From assembly GCA_021464525.1 (NCBI GenBank), contig JADRCO010000356.1, positions 1 to 36,357 of the forward strand: DNA of 36,357 bases, in the 5' to 3' direction. Below, piece after piece: positions 1-9,931 of this stretch. The notes under the pieces are model-generated. The model worked only from the letters and a program-made list of their open reading frames with translations, was not told where the DNA came from and ran no database searches. Each line of letters opens with the position of its first letter. The first letter of the stretch is position 1. Source of the DNA: Rhizophagus sp. LPA8_4_AMF. Its lineage: Eukaryota; Glomeromycota; Glomeromycetes; Glomerales; Glomeraceae. The position numbers and the translations under genes were made by a program.

Positions 1-50
1 GTACTTTAAGTCAAATTGTCTTAAATACAAATTAACCATAATTTTAAAAT

Positions 51-670
51 CAAAGTTTATTGGAGTTGGTACTGTGTTCTAAAAATGAAAAACTTCGTTT
101 GGATTTGCCTGAGCTTATATTAATGTCTTCTAGGTACCCTATTTGTAAAATAAATGTTAAAAAAATATTATCTAAAGATTGTTTTATAAAATTTATATTT
201 AATGATGTAAGTTAATTATTTAAAACAATCTTATTTATTTTATTTAATTTAAAATTAATATCGACTTAATTATAGGGTTATCGAGAACATACGATAAAAC
301 ATAAAGATATGTCAAAACTCGAGGGATTAGGTTGGATTGAATATGAAATTCCAATAAATTATTTATATAATTCACACCTTTCAATTGAAATAAATTCTAT
401 TGAAATGGTATGTTCCCATTTACTTATTCAGACTAATATCATCTCAGAACAAAAAATAATATTCTTTAATTTACATAGCAAATAGATTATGTTCGATCTG
501 GAGAGAATCACTACAAGATAACTCACATTCCCAACATGAGTTTGATGGGTCATTTGTTACCAGATTATTACCAAATTTGCCCAAATGTTCCTGAAACTTT
601 TGGTGACATGTATTTTTCAAGAAAAGAAATGGAAAATTTACTTGATTTAAAAGATATCCTAAACAAATAA
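51..670 (+). CDS. 3' end of a three-exon (or longer) unknown protein gene, partial
   Basis: Three open segments join in frame through two phase-0 introns. The exons are about 51-206, 276-407 and 479-670, with the stop TAA at 668-670. Intron 1 (207-275, 69 nt) has a GTAAGT donor and a TTATAG acceptor. Intron 2 (408-478, 71 nt) has GTATGT and ACATAG. The joined reading frame is about 160 codons. The last exon reads QIDYVRSGENHYKITHIP at its start and ends LLDLKDILNK. An in-frame TAA at 45-47 means the first exon shown starts after it, probably at an acceptor near 55 (CAAAG). The true start is probably upstream of the window; the first in-frame ATG here is at 123. I do not recognise a domain. 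No membrane segment or low-complexity tract is evident. Matched splice sites and phases make a real gene likely, but the product is unknown. Confidence 0.6.
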
Positions 671-1084
671 TTATTTACTTTTCTTGTTATTATCATTTTT
701 TGTTTTATTCAGAATTGAAAATTTTTTAAAAATTGAGCCATTTTATCTATAAAAAGAAAATCTTTTGTTTCAGGAATTTTTATTGAAAATTAAAATTGAT
801 ACCTGTTGGAAATTTACTATCTATTCCTGGGAAAATATTTGTATGATGTAGGATATTCCATAAAATGTTAGCAACTCAAATTTATAGTAAGACGTAAATA
901 TGTATTCAAATTTTCAACTAGATATAACAAATTTTATTAGTTAAATCTAATCATCGATATTTTATTATTAACAATATGTATTGTATATTATTATTTGATA
1001 CAATAAATTTTATTTAACAACTTATAAAATATATATTACTATAAATAAATTTTTAGAAATTTAAATCTCTGCTAAAATAAAAAG
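671..1084. other. intergenic, A+T-rich
   Basis: I see no gene. It holds the 3' flank of the preceding gene and A+T-rich sequence with several AATAAA/TTTATT words that could serve as polyadenylation signals on either strand. Confidence 0.5.
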
Positions 1085-2010
1085 TTTCAAGAATTTTATA
1101 ATTTATTAAAAAAAAGCTCTTTTCTTTCAATTCAGCTATTTCAATTGTTCAGGATTTGAACTCCATTGAATTTTCAATTTTCAATAATATCAATAATACT
1201 TCAATAATTTTATTAATATTTGGTCTATTTGAAAGTGAATTATTCCAACATTTTATCGTTAAATATAAATCCGAGTTTGGAGTTCCTTTAATAATTTCAG
1301 GACGTAAACTATTAATAATTTATTTTATTAAATTTTCATCATGAGAAAAATGAACAAAAGATTGTTGACCTGAAGTTAATTCCCATATTAGCCCTGTTCA
1401 ATTCCAGTCAGTTGCATTTTTTGGTCATTTTGATTTGTCTGGTTTCTTGTGTAATACGTGAAATATCTGACCTTTTGACCCATATAATTTTTGGGATTTT
1501 TTGGTCGAACGTGTTTCACCAATAGAATAGTTTATTTTTTATATGACCGAAAATGCAACCGACCGTAATTGAACAAAGCTATTATCATCGCAAGTCTGAA
1601 GCTTTAGTATATGATATTTCTTCATCATCGTTACCAACATTTGATGATATTTCTGGTGCTATTTAAGGTATTATACATAAAACTCTTAACTATACGGTAA
1701 GGAATCAGAAATACATTACATAATCTATCCAAGATCTGAAATCAATATATCCCATTTTTGTGTAACATAATATTTTGAGTTTTCATTTTCTTCTTCAAAG
1801 ATTTTGAAAGGTCTAATAAATCGTTTCGACCATGAAAATCACGATGTACGTATCCATGGTCATGTATAGCTTCGATATTTCTAATAACTGATACCAATCA
1901 ATTTCAGCAAAACTATCTTGAAGATAATGACGTAAATCTCCCCGCATAATCAACATGTAATCATTATTCAAAAAAATTCCATATAATTTTGGGCTTTATT
2001 CCGAACTCAT
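1085..2010 (-). pseudogene. protein kinase pseudogene (HRDxH family), interrupted by a MITE
   Basis: Reading the minus strand from about 2,010 downward gives consecutive kinase landmarks in shifting frames. First is the hinge and N-lobe end (YGIFLNNDYMLIMRGDLRHY). Next is the catalytic loop HRDFHGRN near 1,815-1,850, keeping the HRD Asp and the Asn. Then comes a relic of the APE motif (IAPEIS, near 1,642-1,664) followed by YTKASDL. Last is the C-lobe near 1,190-1,330 (SLRPEIIKGTP, then KCWNNSLSNRPNI), which contains the conserved RP pair. Several frameshifts separate these blocks, and a 189-bp inverted-repeat element (1,391-1,579) sits between the APE region and the C-lobe. The HRDxH loop with a C-terminal LRPEI...GTP...CW...RP block is typical of the kinase family hugely expanded in Rhizophagus. 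It cannot encode a working enzyme. The family call comes from motifs remembered, not a search. Confidence 0.72.
1391..1579. mobile_element. MITE with ~37-bp terminal inverted repeats
   Basis: The left end (1,391-1,428, starting GCCCTGTTCAATT) matches the reverse complement of the right end (1,543-1,579, starting GCTTTGTTCAATT). Both arms run on through GTTGCATTTT to GGTCAT, with few mismatches. The element is 189 bp, has no ORF, and is flanked by TATTA on both sides (1,386-1,390 and 1,580-1,584), a candidate 5-bp target duplication. It lies inside the kinase pseudogene, so it inserted after that copy existed. The superfamily is not clear from the ends. Confidence 0.75.
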
Positions 2011-2293
2011 TATAGTCATTATAGTATAACATGAATCAAGCTGAAAAATATCAGAAGAGGGCGAGGGATAAAAAAAAAAGAAAAGATTATTATAAATTAT
2101 CTAGTATTCTAGTTTCTCCATCTAAACTGCTGCAACTCCATTATTTTTTTCATTATTTTTACTGAATCATTCACTGACACAGGTCAGTATGCAATAAGAA
2201 TGGATTCTGCTGTAATTCTTAATTCTTTTTATCCTAAGGAGGAGATCGGTATACAAAAGGTAGGATCTTGAGCATCGACACGCATTTTCTATA

Positions 2294-2324
2294 AGCTCTA
2301 CGCATTTTTTCAGGGCCAGAATTA
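2294..2324 (+). repeat. dispersed repeat word AGCTnTACGCATTTTT..AGGGCCAGAATTA, copy 1
   Basis: This reads agctctacgcattttt, then tcagggccagaatta. Near-identical copies lie at 9,803-9,832 (opposite strand) and 27,495-27,527. It is followed by ataattccgcctggc, which partly inverts the GCCAGAATTA end, suggesting the end of a small transposable element. No ORF is associated. Confidence 0.55.
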
Positions 2325-2639
2325 CATAATTCCGCCTGGCATTATAAAAAAAAGGAGAGATCTACACGTTATTTTGGTTCATTTTACGCCAACTTTTTAT
2401 TTGTTATCTTTTTGTATTTTTATATTCCTGTATATAAAATTAAAAAGTTGCTTTTTATGTATTGTTTGGGTTTCCAAGGGCTGAGATACTTATATAATTA
2501 GATTGTCTAATTTTAGCTCTTCATATTAGAAATGTAACTTAATTTTTAATTTCATTATTTTTTCTTGAATTCTAAAAAATCTCGATATACCTAATTATAC
2601 AAAAAATATTTTTATTAGAAATGTCAAATCATTGCAAAA

Positions 2640-3147
2640 AAATGCGGTAAAAAATACATTTTGAATGGATTAGACGTTGTAGAACATGTCAAATAAATTC
2701 TCTGAAACTTAATACTGCAATCAGTGATAATGAAAAAATTAACAATTTCATTCAAAAAATGCAATTAAAAATTGATACTTATCATTGAATGGATACTATT
2801 CATTCAGTTTAGCAATATTAAAAAAATCAGCGGAGATGATTATATTACAGTATATTCAGTGATATGGAAAAGTCTTCCATTATATTATGTTGAAGATAAA
2901 AATGAATATATGAGGAGTTATTTTGGTCAAAATAGAAATGTTACTTTAAAATGTTTTCATAACTTGCAAATTACCGCAGATGAATTCTTAAATAAGGTAT
3001 AAAATTTCTCTATTTATTCATGTTGTATAATCTTTTTTAAATAATTTGATTTTTTTTTGTTACTAGGCTAAATCATATTCTATTTATGAATATAATGATG
3101 TTGGCATTCGTAATATTTATGGAGTATCTACAAAAGATTACATTAAG
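2640..3147 (+). pseudogene. protein kinase N-terminal fragment with preserved intron (copy A)
   Basis: The plus strand encodes, with one frameshift near 2,785, a segment with a CRTC motif (from a CxxC pair) and NEKINNFIQKMQLKID. The kinase N-lobe follows: EWILFIQFSNIKKISGDDYI, then VYSVIWK, then VTLKCFHN, where Lys is the expected ATP-binding residue. A 70-nt intron (2,997-3,066; AAG/GTATAA...TACTAG/GCT) separates DEFLNK from an 81-nt exon (3,067-3,147) that reads IRNIYGVSTKDYIK and ends at another AAG/GTAATA donor. This matches the exon pattern I know for Rhizophagus kinases of this family. Nothing resembling the catalytic loop follows, so the copy is truncated after the hinge. A second, more decayed copy starts 30 bp further on. 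Confidence 0.7.
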
Positions 3148-3176
3148 GTAATAGTTATTGTGATAAAAATATATAG

Positions 3177-3440
3177 ATATGAATCATAAATGGTGTAAAA
3201 CATGCCAAATAAATGATTTAAAAAGCAATTTTGCAAACTGGCATGGACAAGTGAAAATAAGATAATTGATGAGTTTATTCAAGAAATGCAATTAATAATT
3301 GATCCTTGCGAAGATATGGTATTTGAATAGATACCATATGACCAGTTTTATAATATTAAGGAAATTGGTAAATAGAAAGGGCGTCTATTATGTTATAATG
3401 AAAGGATACTAAATGGTTATGTATTTATATCCACTGGAAA
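3177..3440 (+). pseudogene. protein kinase N-terminal fragment (copy B), decayed
   Basis: It begins MNHKWCKTCQINDLKSNF, carrying the CxxC pair. After a frameshift at about 3,245 it continues SENKIIDEFIQEMQLIID, then MVFE-stop-IPYDQFYNIKEIGK-stop. This is the same N-terminal region as the neighbouring copy at 2,640-3,147, with the same order of blocks, so the two are a tandem duplication. Two in-frame stops and a frameshift rule out function. The glycine loop and Lys are unrecognisable. Confidence 0.65.
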
Positions 3441-3795
3441 CCAGGTATTCTAAAAATTTATAAATTTAGTTCAAAAATATTTACATACTGTATATACAAA
3501 ATAAAAATTTCGAAATTATTCATATTCCCGTATATATGTATATATCATAAAATTAAGAATTCATCATTTTTTAGCTGTTTAGTTATTAACTGGCATTTTT
3601 TTCAGACCAGGTTCCCTTCTAAATTATAAACATAAAATTTCTCTCTTACTCTATTATACATCTAATATTTGGACATTATTTACACGATTAATATATTAAA
3701 TAAAAAAGGAACAACACGCACATTTAGAAATTAGTTTTTTTTTTTAAAAAAAAAAATTACTATTACAGTCTTTATTAATTGAAAATTTTTGAAAT

Positions 3796-4240
3796 ATGAA
3801 TTGTAATTTTAATAATCAAACATATCATTCGACGCCGATGATTGTTACTAGTCAAATCCATTCAAGCTATTCAAGGTCATCAAGCGTCTCAAATTTCTTC
3901 ATCTATTAACCTCCCTCAGACTCAGGATAATGTTGTTATGTTGGATATTTATTCTTTTATAAGCCACACAACGATTTTCAAATTTATCATTCATATTATT
4001 TGTAAAGAAATTTCATTTTAAATGATTTCCCGTCTTTTAAGTAATAACGATTGCTTTGCTCAGAATAATTTTTAACCAAATAATTCACATACATGTATTT
4101 TATTATCAACATCCTGACAATAAGAAAATATATTAGACCAAATTAATTATCGTAACGAATTTAACCTTAATGAACAAGAGTTTTCTCAAGAACTTAAAGA
4201 TAATTTATAAAGCATGATTTAATCAATTATTTGATCAATA
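3796..4240 (+). pseudogene. degenerate copy of the module-repeat protein encoded at 12,256-12,828
   Basis: The ATG at 3,796 opens MNCNFNNQTYHSTPMIV. After a one-base shift the frame reads IQAIQGHQASQISSSI, identical to the protein at 12,256-12,828 over this stretch. It goes on with QDNVVM, CKEISF, MISRLLSNN and finally NEQEFSQELKDNL, which parallels HQQETFSKEHKENL near that protein's end. At least three frameshifts and several stops (after CKEISF, after AQNNF and after DNL) break it. It lies in the opposite orientation to the intact copy, about 8 kb away. The order of blocks is fully conserved, so this is an old full-length duplicate and not a chance match. Confidence 0.8.
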
Positions 4241-4288
4241 TGTAATTATATTTTTGGCAAATCTTCACAAGTATGCTAACACCGTAAA

Positions 4289-4584
4289 GTGACCCAAATG
4301 ACAAATGACCGCAGTCATTAGTCACATGTCATTTGGGTCATTTCGAGGTTAAATGACAAATGACCCTAGTAATTTGGAAAATTAAATCATGTGACCTAAT
4401 AATTTTGGCCAAAATTATTTACACAATTTCAATTTTTTGTTAGGTGAAATATATCACGTGATTTTATAAATTTGTAATTCTGGCCGGCATCATAGGTTTG
4501 TCCTAAATTATACTAAATGTCTCAAATGACAAACGCTATCAAATAACTAGGTCATCAAAGGTCATTCAGGGTCATTTGTCATTT
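4289..4584. mobile_element. foldback element built from AAATGAC repeats
   Basis: A 16-bp perfect inverted pair (4,351-4,366 aaatgacaaatgaccc; 4,569-4,584 gggtcatttgtcattt) encloses about 200 bp. A second 13-bp perfect pair (4,291-4,303 and 4,327-4,339) forms a hairpin at the left end. ATGAC or GTCAT occurs about 14 times between 4,281 and 4,615. There is no ORF. It directly follows the degenerate gene at 3,796-4,240. It is best read as a non-autonomous foldback transposon or MITE; exact ends and a target duplication are not visible. Confidence 0.55.
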
Positions 4585-4619
4585 GGTCAAATGACCTGGT
4601 CATTTACCATCACTGGTTT

Positions 4620-6990
4620 ATCTACCGGTGAAAGTATATTTTAGCTGCCCCGCAAGCTTACTTAAGGGGTTTACGTTTTAAATGCCATCTTTGACTTGCA
4701 TTTAAAAAGGATATATTAATTTTCCAAAAAAACATTTTATATAAGTCAAAATGACATTTTATTCGCAGAAGAAAGAAAACTTATTTAAAAATCCAGAACC
4801 TTTTTTTTGCAATTTTTCTGTGTGCATTGGAATTCTCTTTGATTGCCACAAACCTCATTTTTCTGTAATTCAATTTAATAAGGAAAATTTATTTTTATAG
4901 ATTTTAAACAATAATGCAAAATATTTTTAAGCATAGTACAACTGCCACCTCAACACTAGTAACAACAAGTTTTTTTAAAAGACTTAGCTACGTCAGCATC
5001 AATGTAAGCAATAAATCAATTTAATTTAGTCTTGCACTATGTAAACGAAATCCAACAATATAATTTGTTAAACCTTATTCAATTTTAAATTTTTAGATTC
5101 ATTCATAAATAGTTCTAACAAATTTTTATTTTCATTTGAATGTGTATAAATAGATAGGGTTTATTTATAAACTTTCAAAACTCTGACATTGCACTCGCAC
5201 AATAAAATTCGTTCTTTTAACGTAAAAAAAAAGATTATAATGCAATAAAAATTATTTAATTCACGGAGTCACTATGGAATATCATGATTTTCACGGCTGG
5301 TCGTGAAATCAATGATATCCACTGACAGTTACCCATGAAATAATGACATAATATTTGTCATGAGATCTCCCTTCTTAGAATTTTAAATTGAAAGTATACG
5401 TGTACATAATCAGTTAAGCATAAAAAGTCCCTATATTGTACAATTAAATAAATATAAATTAGTTGACATATATATTTTAAACAAATATGGAAAATATACC
5501 TATCAATAAAAAACTTTACTTAATATTTGTTGACTCTTTAATACTTTGTAAAATTATTTATGATCATTGAACTAGTAACAATTTTTATTTTAATTTTATT
5601 AAGACACACCCATCTTTTAAAATCACTTCTAACGCAAAGGTTCTCATAAGATTGTTATATATTTTATATGGGCCGAAATTATTATTATCAAGTTAACTAA
5701 TTGATCACGCAGATTAGTTGGTGTCGTCAGTTATTAAAATTTTTCCGGTACTATAAATTGTAGGTCATAAAAAATGATGGAACTGAACTTTGTAATGACT
5801 TGGTCAGTCATGTAAGGAATCAGTACCTTCCAATCAACTCTCGTATCCGATTGATCTTGCACATCTAATTTTACGTCTCAATCAATTTATAACTTTAGGT
5901 TTCAAATCTGGTTAGAATAATGTTAAAAAATTATTCCTTTTTTAGAAATTATTGTTACACAACTCTTTAAAAGGAAAATTTCAATTTTATGATGGCTATC
6001 GTCAAAAAGGAAATGTTCATCTTACCAGTCATAATTCTGGTCGGAATTATAAATTTGACCTGAATTACTCTGCAAAAATATCTGGATATCCGGATGAACG
6101 GATGTAATATTATCATAGGCGTCCCAACAAAAGAATTTTTTATATACATGCGAGAAAGTTATTATTATGTTTATATAACGTTATATTTTATCGGAAAAGT
6201 CATGGGAAGCATATTATAGTTAATATTTGTTCTGCTTGTGTAATATTATTGATCCATCGCCCATTATTATTAAATTACAGAAAATATTCATTTTATTGAT
6301 TATTGAATTAAATCATTGAGAGAAATGAGCCGTAAATTCATTTTATCGGATTATAAAATATAATCTAATATTACAATGCAAATATATTTTTCACTTTCTT
6401 TTTAATTGATCAAATCGTACCTGGGTGCATATTAAGCGTATTGGGTCGTATGTTAGTAATAAAGTGTAAACTACCTTTCTAATTTTCTAAATATCTCTTT
6501 AACAAAAAATGAATAATGCGTATATGACATGGCAGATATTAAAGTCATTTACAAAAAGTCTACAAAATATTAGTGGAATATTCCAGGTCGGCGTAAGGAC
6601 GCTTTATACTAAATTAATTAGGATAAAATAAAATCACGATTAAAGTTCGGATATCTAAGACTTTGCAGTAACTAATGAAGCTCGCATATTTACATTTTTA
6701 TGTTGAATTCCTCAACCTCGTATATTGTGATGCTACAATATTTACGCGCAATGCGTATTTTTTCTAAAAAAAAATTTATTTCGGTTTTAATAGATAAAAT
6801 ACATAATATTAGATGAATAAAATAATATAATAAAATAATTAAAATTTAGTAAAAATAAATTATAGCTTTAACATTGGGTTCATTTTCGAAATAGTTAAAA
6901 AAAAATCCCAATCTCTAACAATAATTTAACAACTTAGTTAATGGTCAAACTTAAAAAAGAATTAAGTAAATTCAAGAATAAAAGAAGAAA
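4620..6990. other. intergenic, no gene seen
   Basis: A+T-rich with no convincing open frame. It contains an imperfect hairpin at 5,276-5,320 and the words cataattctggtcggaattata (6,026-6,048), which resemble the GGCCAGAATTA repeat end seen elsewhere in this window. Confidence 0.5.
5276..5320. repeat. short imperfect hairpin
   Basis: Left arm 5,276-5,296 (ggaatatcatgattttcac and two more bases) pairs with right arm 5,301-5,320 (tcgtgaaatcaatgatatcc) around a 4-nt loop, with about two indels or mismatches. It may be a MITE relic. Confidence 0.5.
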
Positions 6991-7035
6991 CATTTATTTC
7001 GTCTTAAAATATATATTTTAAATCAAATCTGATCC

Positions 7036-7587
7036 TTATGAAGAATTCTGAAATCCTGCATCTTGAATAATATTATCAGGAATAGTTCCGTTTGCTGAAT
7101 TTAAAGCATTATTATAAGCATTATTATTACTATCTGAATATACTTGGTAAGTAGGTTGAATAATAGTATCAAAAGATTGTTGTTGAACACTATTTTGTTG
7201 ATAAACGGGTTGTTGGACTTGTTGCTGAATCTGTTGTCGAATTAAAGATTGAATATTATAGTGATGTGGAAACTGATGGTCAGGAATACAAGATAAATTT
7301 ACTCTATTATTCAAGAATTGCGCAATTTCCAATGGATGTAATTCGGTATATGTAACGTAATAAATGCGTGTATCATTATGTAAAGGAAAGTAAAATTCGA
7401 ATGTATCGTTTTGGAGTGTGGGAGTTGTAGCATTAATAATGAAAGTATTAGACATTCCTACGTTGTTAATGGAAGTACGTTGGTCATTGATATTATTATC
7501 AAGAAAATGTGAAGGTGCGAAATTATTTCCAGTCTGATACATTGGCAAATCAGAATAATCTTGAGAAGTTTGGTTATTTGTATTCAT
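7036..7587 (-). CDS. unknown Asn/Gln-rich protein with one copy of a novel FYF..D.RIY..T module (183 aa)
   Basis: The single open frame starts at ATG 7,587 (MNTNNQTSQDY) and ends at TAA 7,036. An upstream in-frame TTG at 7,608 is not a likely fungal start. The N-terminal 60 residues are polar. Residues about 62-98 form a compact segment with TFEFYF, TRIYYVT and IAQFLNNRVNL. From residue 111 it becomes Gln-rich (RQQIQQQVQQ), then Asn/Ser-rich to the end. The same segment appears twice in the protein encoded at 12,256-12,828. No signal peptide or membrane helix is seen. The Gln/Asn-rich tails could suggest a nuclear or self-associating protein, but that is speculation. A MITE lies 48 bp upstream of the ATG. 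An AATAAA on the minus strand (6,993-6,998) lies about 40 bp after the stop. I do not recognise the family; gene reality is fairly sure, function unknown. Confidence 0.72.
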   Translation of the reverse strand: MNTNNQTSQDYSDLPMYQTGNNFAPSHFLDNNINDQRTSINNVGMSNTFIINATTPTLQNDTFEFYFPLHNDTRIYYVTYTELHPLEIAQFLNNRVNLSCIPDHQFPHHYNIQSLIRQQIQQQVQQPVYQQNSVQQQSFDTIIQPTYQVYSDSNNNAYNNALNSANGTIPDNIIQDAGFQNSS

Positions 7588-7634
7588 TCTTACTAAATAA
7601 ATTTTCAAATTATGATTGAATATTCATCAACATA

Positions 7635-7832
7635 AGGGTCGTGACATATATTAGGTAATATTTTAGGAGGTGGGGGCTAAACAATATCTTACGTGATATA
7701 AAATTAAGCATTTTTATTGCTTAAAATTAATATCATATACATAATTAAATATTATCGGTTAAAAAAATCTTACCTGAGAGTGGGGGTAAGGTCCTTATTA
7801 AACTAATATTAGGTAATATATGTCACTGCCCT
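7635..7832. mobile_element. 198-bp MITE just upstream of the 7,036-7,587 gene
   Basis: Terminal arms 7,635-7,653 (AGGGTCGTGACATATATTA) and 7,814-7,832 (its reverse complement, AGGGCAGTGACATATATTA) match at 17 of 19 positions. Inside is a second small hairpin (aattaagcatttttattgctt, near 7,702-7,722). No ORF. The target duplication is unclear (flanks are CATA and AATA). Its position 48 bp before the start codon places it in the likely promoter of the neighbouring gene. Confidence 0.7.
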
Positions 7833-7860
7833 AATATGTGCGTGATATAATCTTTTACGA

Positions 7861-8060
7861 AAAGAATGCCGGAAAACAAGAATTAAAAAATAAGCCTAAG
7901 TTGATATGAAATGGTTTAAAAAAAGAAAAGGAATATACACAAAAAATTTAAATCTTTTGGAAAATGTAGGCGAAAAAAGGGAAAATATGGTATACTTATA
8001 TACGTATTGAGAGAAAATCAAGGAGCATTATTATTTTTATGATTATTTACCCAAAGCGTT
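7861..8060. other. intergenic, no gene seen
   Basis: A+T-rich flank between the MITE and the tandem repeat; nothing recognisable. Confidence 0.4.
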
Positions 8061-8290
8061 TTTTTATTTGTTGACTCTTCTAACTACTTATAGATTTTTT
8101 CTTTAACTTCTCAGTATCGGGTAAGGATCGTCAATAATTTTTCGCGTTCTTTTATTTGAATTTTCTAACTAATTTTAGATTTTTTCTTTGACTTCTTAGT
8201 ATCGGGTAAGGATCGTCAATAACGATAATATTCTTTCCGAAAATCGTTTAGATCGTTTTTGAATTTTCTAACTATTCACAGATTTTCATT
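8061..8290 (+). repeat. 85-bp tandem repeat, about 2.5 copies
   Basis: The block agtatcgggtaaggatcgtc recurs at 8,113 and 8,198 (period 85). The flanking words ttctaact and agattttttctttgact recur with it. A third, partial unit (ttttctaactattcacagat) begins near 8,264. The units are diverged by a few substitutions. Non-coding. Confidence 0.7.
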
Positions 8291-8839
8291 TAAAAATGTA
8301 TTGTGTATTGATTTGTTTTTAGGAACTTAACAATAAAATCTTTTTTTTTTCTTTTACCTTTTTAGTATAGGATAATGACAGGTCAAAAATTTAGGAACAA
8401 TATATAGGGCATAAGGTAAATGATTGTCAATAATTTATAGGGCAATGATCGATATAGTAATGATCTTTTTAAAGCTTAAAGCTTTCAATAAAGTACAAAT
8501 ATAGAAATCTGGAATAACTGATATATTCATAAATATTGTTGTTATGCTATCCAATCCATTGTAACTGTATTATTAATAAACTTTGACCAATTTAATATTA
8601 TTTCAGGCAGGGAAACACTAGTCCCTTCCAAATTAAGATTGAAGGAAAATTTTTGTAAGAGAGATATATTAATTAGTAAAACTAGAACCAGTAGATGACG
8701 TAACTGATTATTTGTCAATAATTCATAGTATTACAAACATATTAAGGTGCGAATTTGTGTATGTACTTATAAAAATTATTTCATAATTTTTTTGATTAGT
8801 TTAAGAATTAATTTGGTCAACATCATAACTTCCATAAAT

Positions 8840-8961
8840 CATATGGGCGGATTTGGCTCACTTTACGATCGGAATGTCGATCATTTGTGCCAAAATTAAC
8901 GTTAATTTTGGCCAAAATGATCGACATTCCGATCATCAAGTGAGCCAAATCCGCCCATATG
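8840..8961. mobile_element. 122-bp palindromic foldback element
   Basis: Two 61-bp arms (8,840-8,900 and 8,901-8,961) are near-perfect reverse complements with no spacer, centred on AATTAAC/GTTAATT. The ends read catatgggcggatttggctc on both strands. The only differences between the arms are a few bases (tttacgatc against tgatgatc, and tgtgcc against ttggcc). Such an element would extrude as a cruciform. It is probably a MITE; there is no clear target duplication. Confidence 0.8.
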
Positions 8962-9800
8962 TAAACATTTTAAGTCTATCATCATCACCAATTTCCTACC
9001 AAGACAAATCCTAATCTCACCTCTAACGTAGTGAAAATTATTTAAATGCTGCTTTTTGAGCAATTACTTATCTTTTTCTTTATTAATTTTGTAAAGCCAA
9101 TAAGGATCAAATTTTCCAAGTCCAGTCCAATAATCTTTACGCCTTATTATCGTTATTGATAAATAAAGTATCGAGATATTTTTTTAAAAAATGTTTATGA
9201 GGCAAACTGAAAACTACAGAAAGAATGAAGGTATATACGAAGAAAAATTCTAATTAAAAAAAAAATTTTTTAAAAAAATAAGTTTCGCTTCGAATCTTAA
9301 CAAGTCTCAAGTCCCAAAGCCGAAGAATACAGTATAATTGGCAGTCATAATTCACGCCCATAAAAAACCAACTCTCCAGAATAAGTTAGAATGATACCTA
9401 ACCAGGACTCAGAAATATACTATATAAAAGGGTCAGGTTTGAGTTTGCGTATAATTGATCAATGTAGAAATCAAAATAAAGAAACATTAGTACGTTTCTT
9501 CAAAGTAAATTCTAAAAGAACCCACTTCACACACTTACCCAATATCCCAAATAATCCAAGAAGCCTAAATTAACAAAAAAGAATAAAGAGAAACATTAGA
9601 AAAATAAATAAATAAACAAAATCTTGAATAAGATTGTCAATTATTTCATTTCCACTAGTCCAGTTTCTAAAATTTTCTTTTACTGTAAATCATTTATTTG
9701 ACATGGATGATGGACCACACCATTCATGACATTCCTTGTTTCCTTTTGTGATAATTCCTACTGAAATATTATTACCTTTATTAGATACTGACTGAGGTTA
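8962..9800. other. intergenic, no convincing gene
   Basis: It contains a TATATAAAAGG word (9,420-9,430) that looks like a TATA box. Downstream of it no gene can be shown, only a 60-codon ATG frame (9,391-9,573) with no recognisable content. An (AAAT)n run near 9,600 resembles the tail of the LINE at 15,596 but lacks any LINE sequence before it. Confidence 0.35.
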
Positions 9801-9802
9801 TC

Positions 9803-9832
9803 ATAATTCCGGCCCTGAAAAATGCGTACAGC
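9803..9832 (-). repeat. dispersed repeat word AGCTGTACGCATTTTTCAGGGCCGGAATTA, copy 2
   Basis: On the minus strand it reads agctgtacgcatttttcagg, then gccggaattatga. It matches 2,294-2,324 and 27,495-27,527. The preceding minus-strand bases (tactatt) also match the 27.5-kb copy (tactatcg), so the homology extends past the core. Confidence 0.6.
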
Positions 9833-9931
9833 TAATAGTAAAATTTTTTTGCCGCACCTTACCCCTGTATGTATATTTCTGGGTCCTACCTAACCTATAT
9901 ACTAACCTAACGATTATCTAACGATTATTAA

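Noticed and set aside
9391-9573. 60-codon frame with TATATAAAAGG inside it
   Set aside because: The TATA-like word lies within the frame, not before it, and no splice partner or recognisable protein follows.
9596-9625. (AAAT)n run as a second LINE tail
   Set aside because: No LINE-derived sequence precedes it and no target-site duplication was found.
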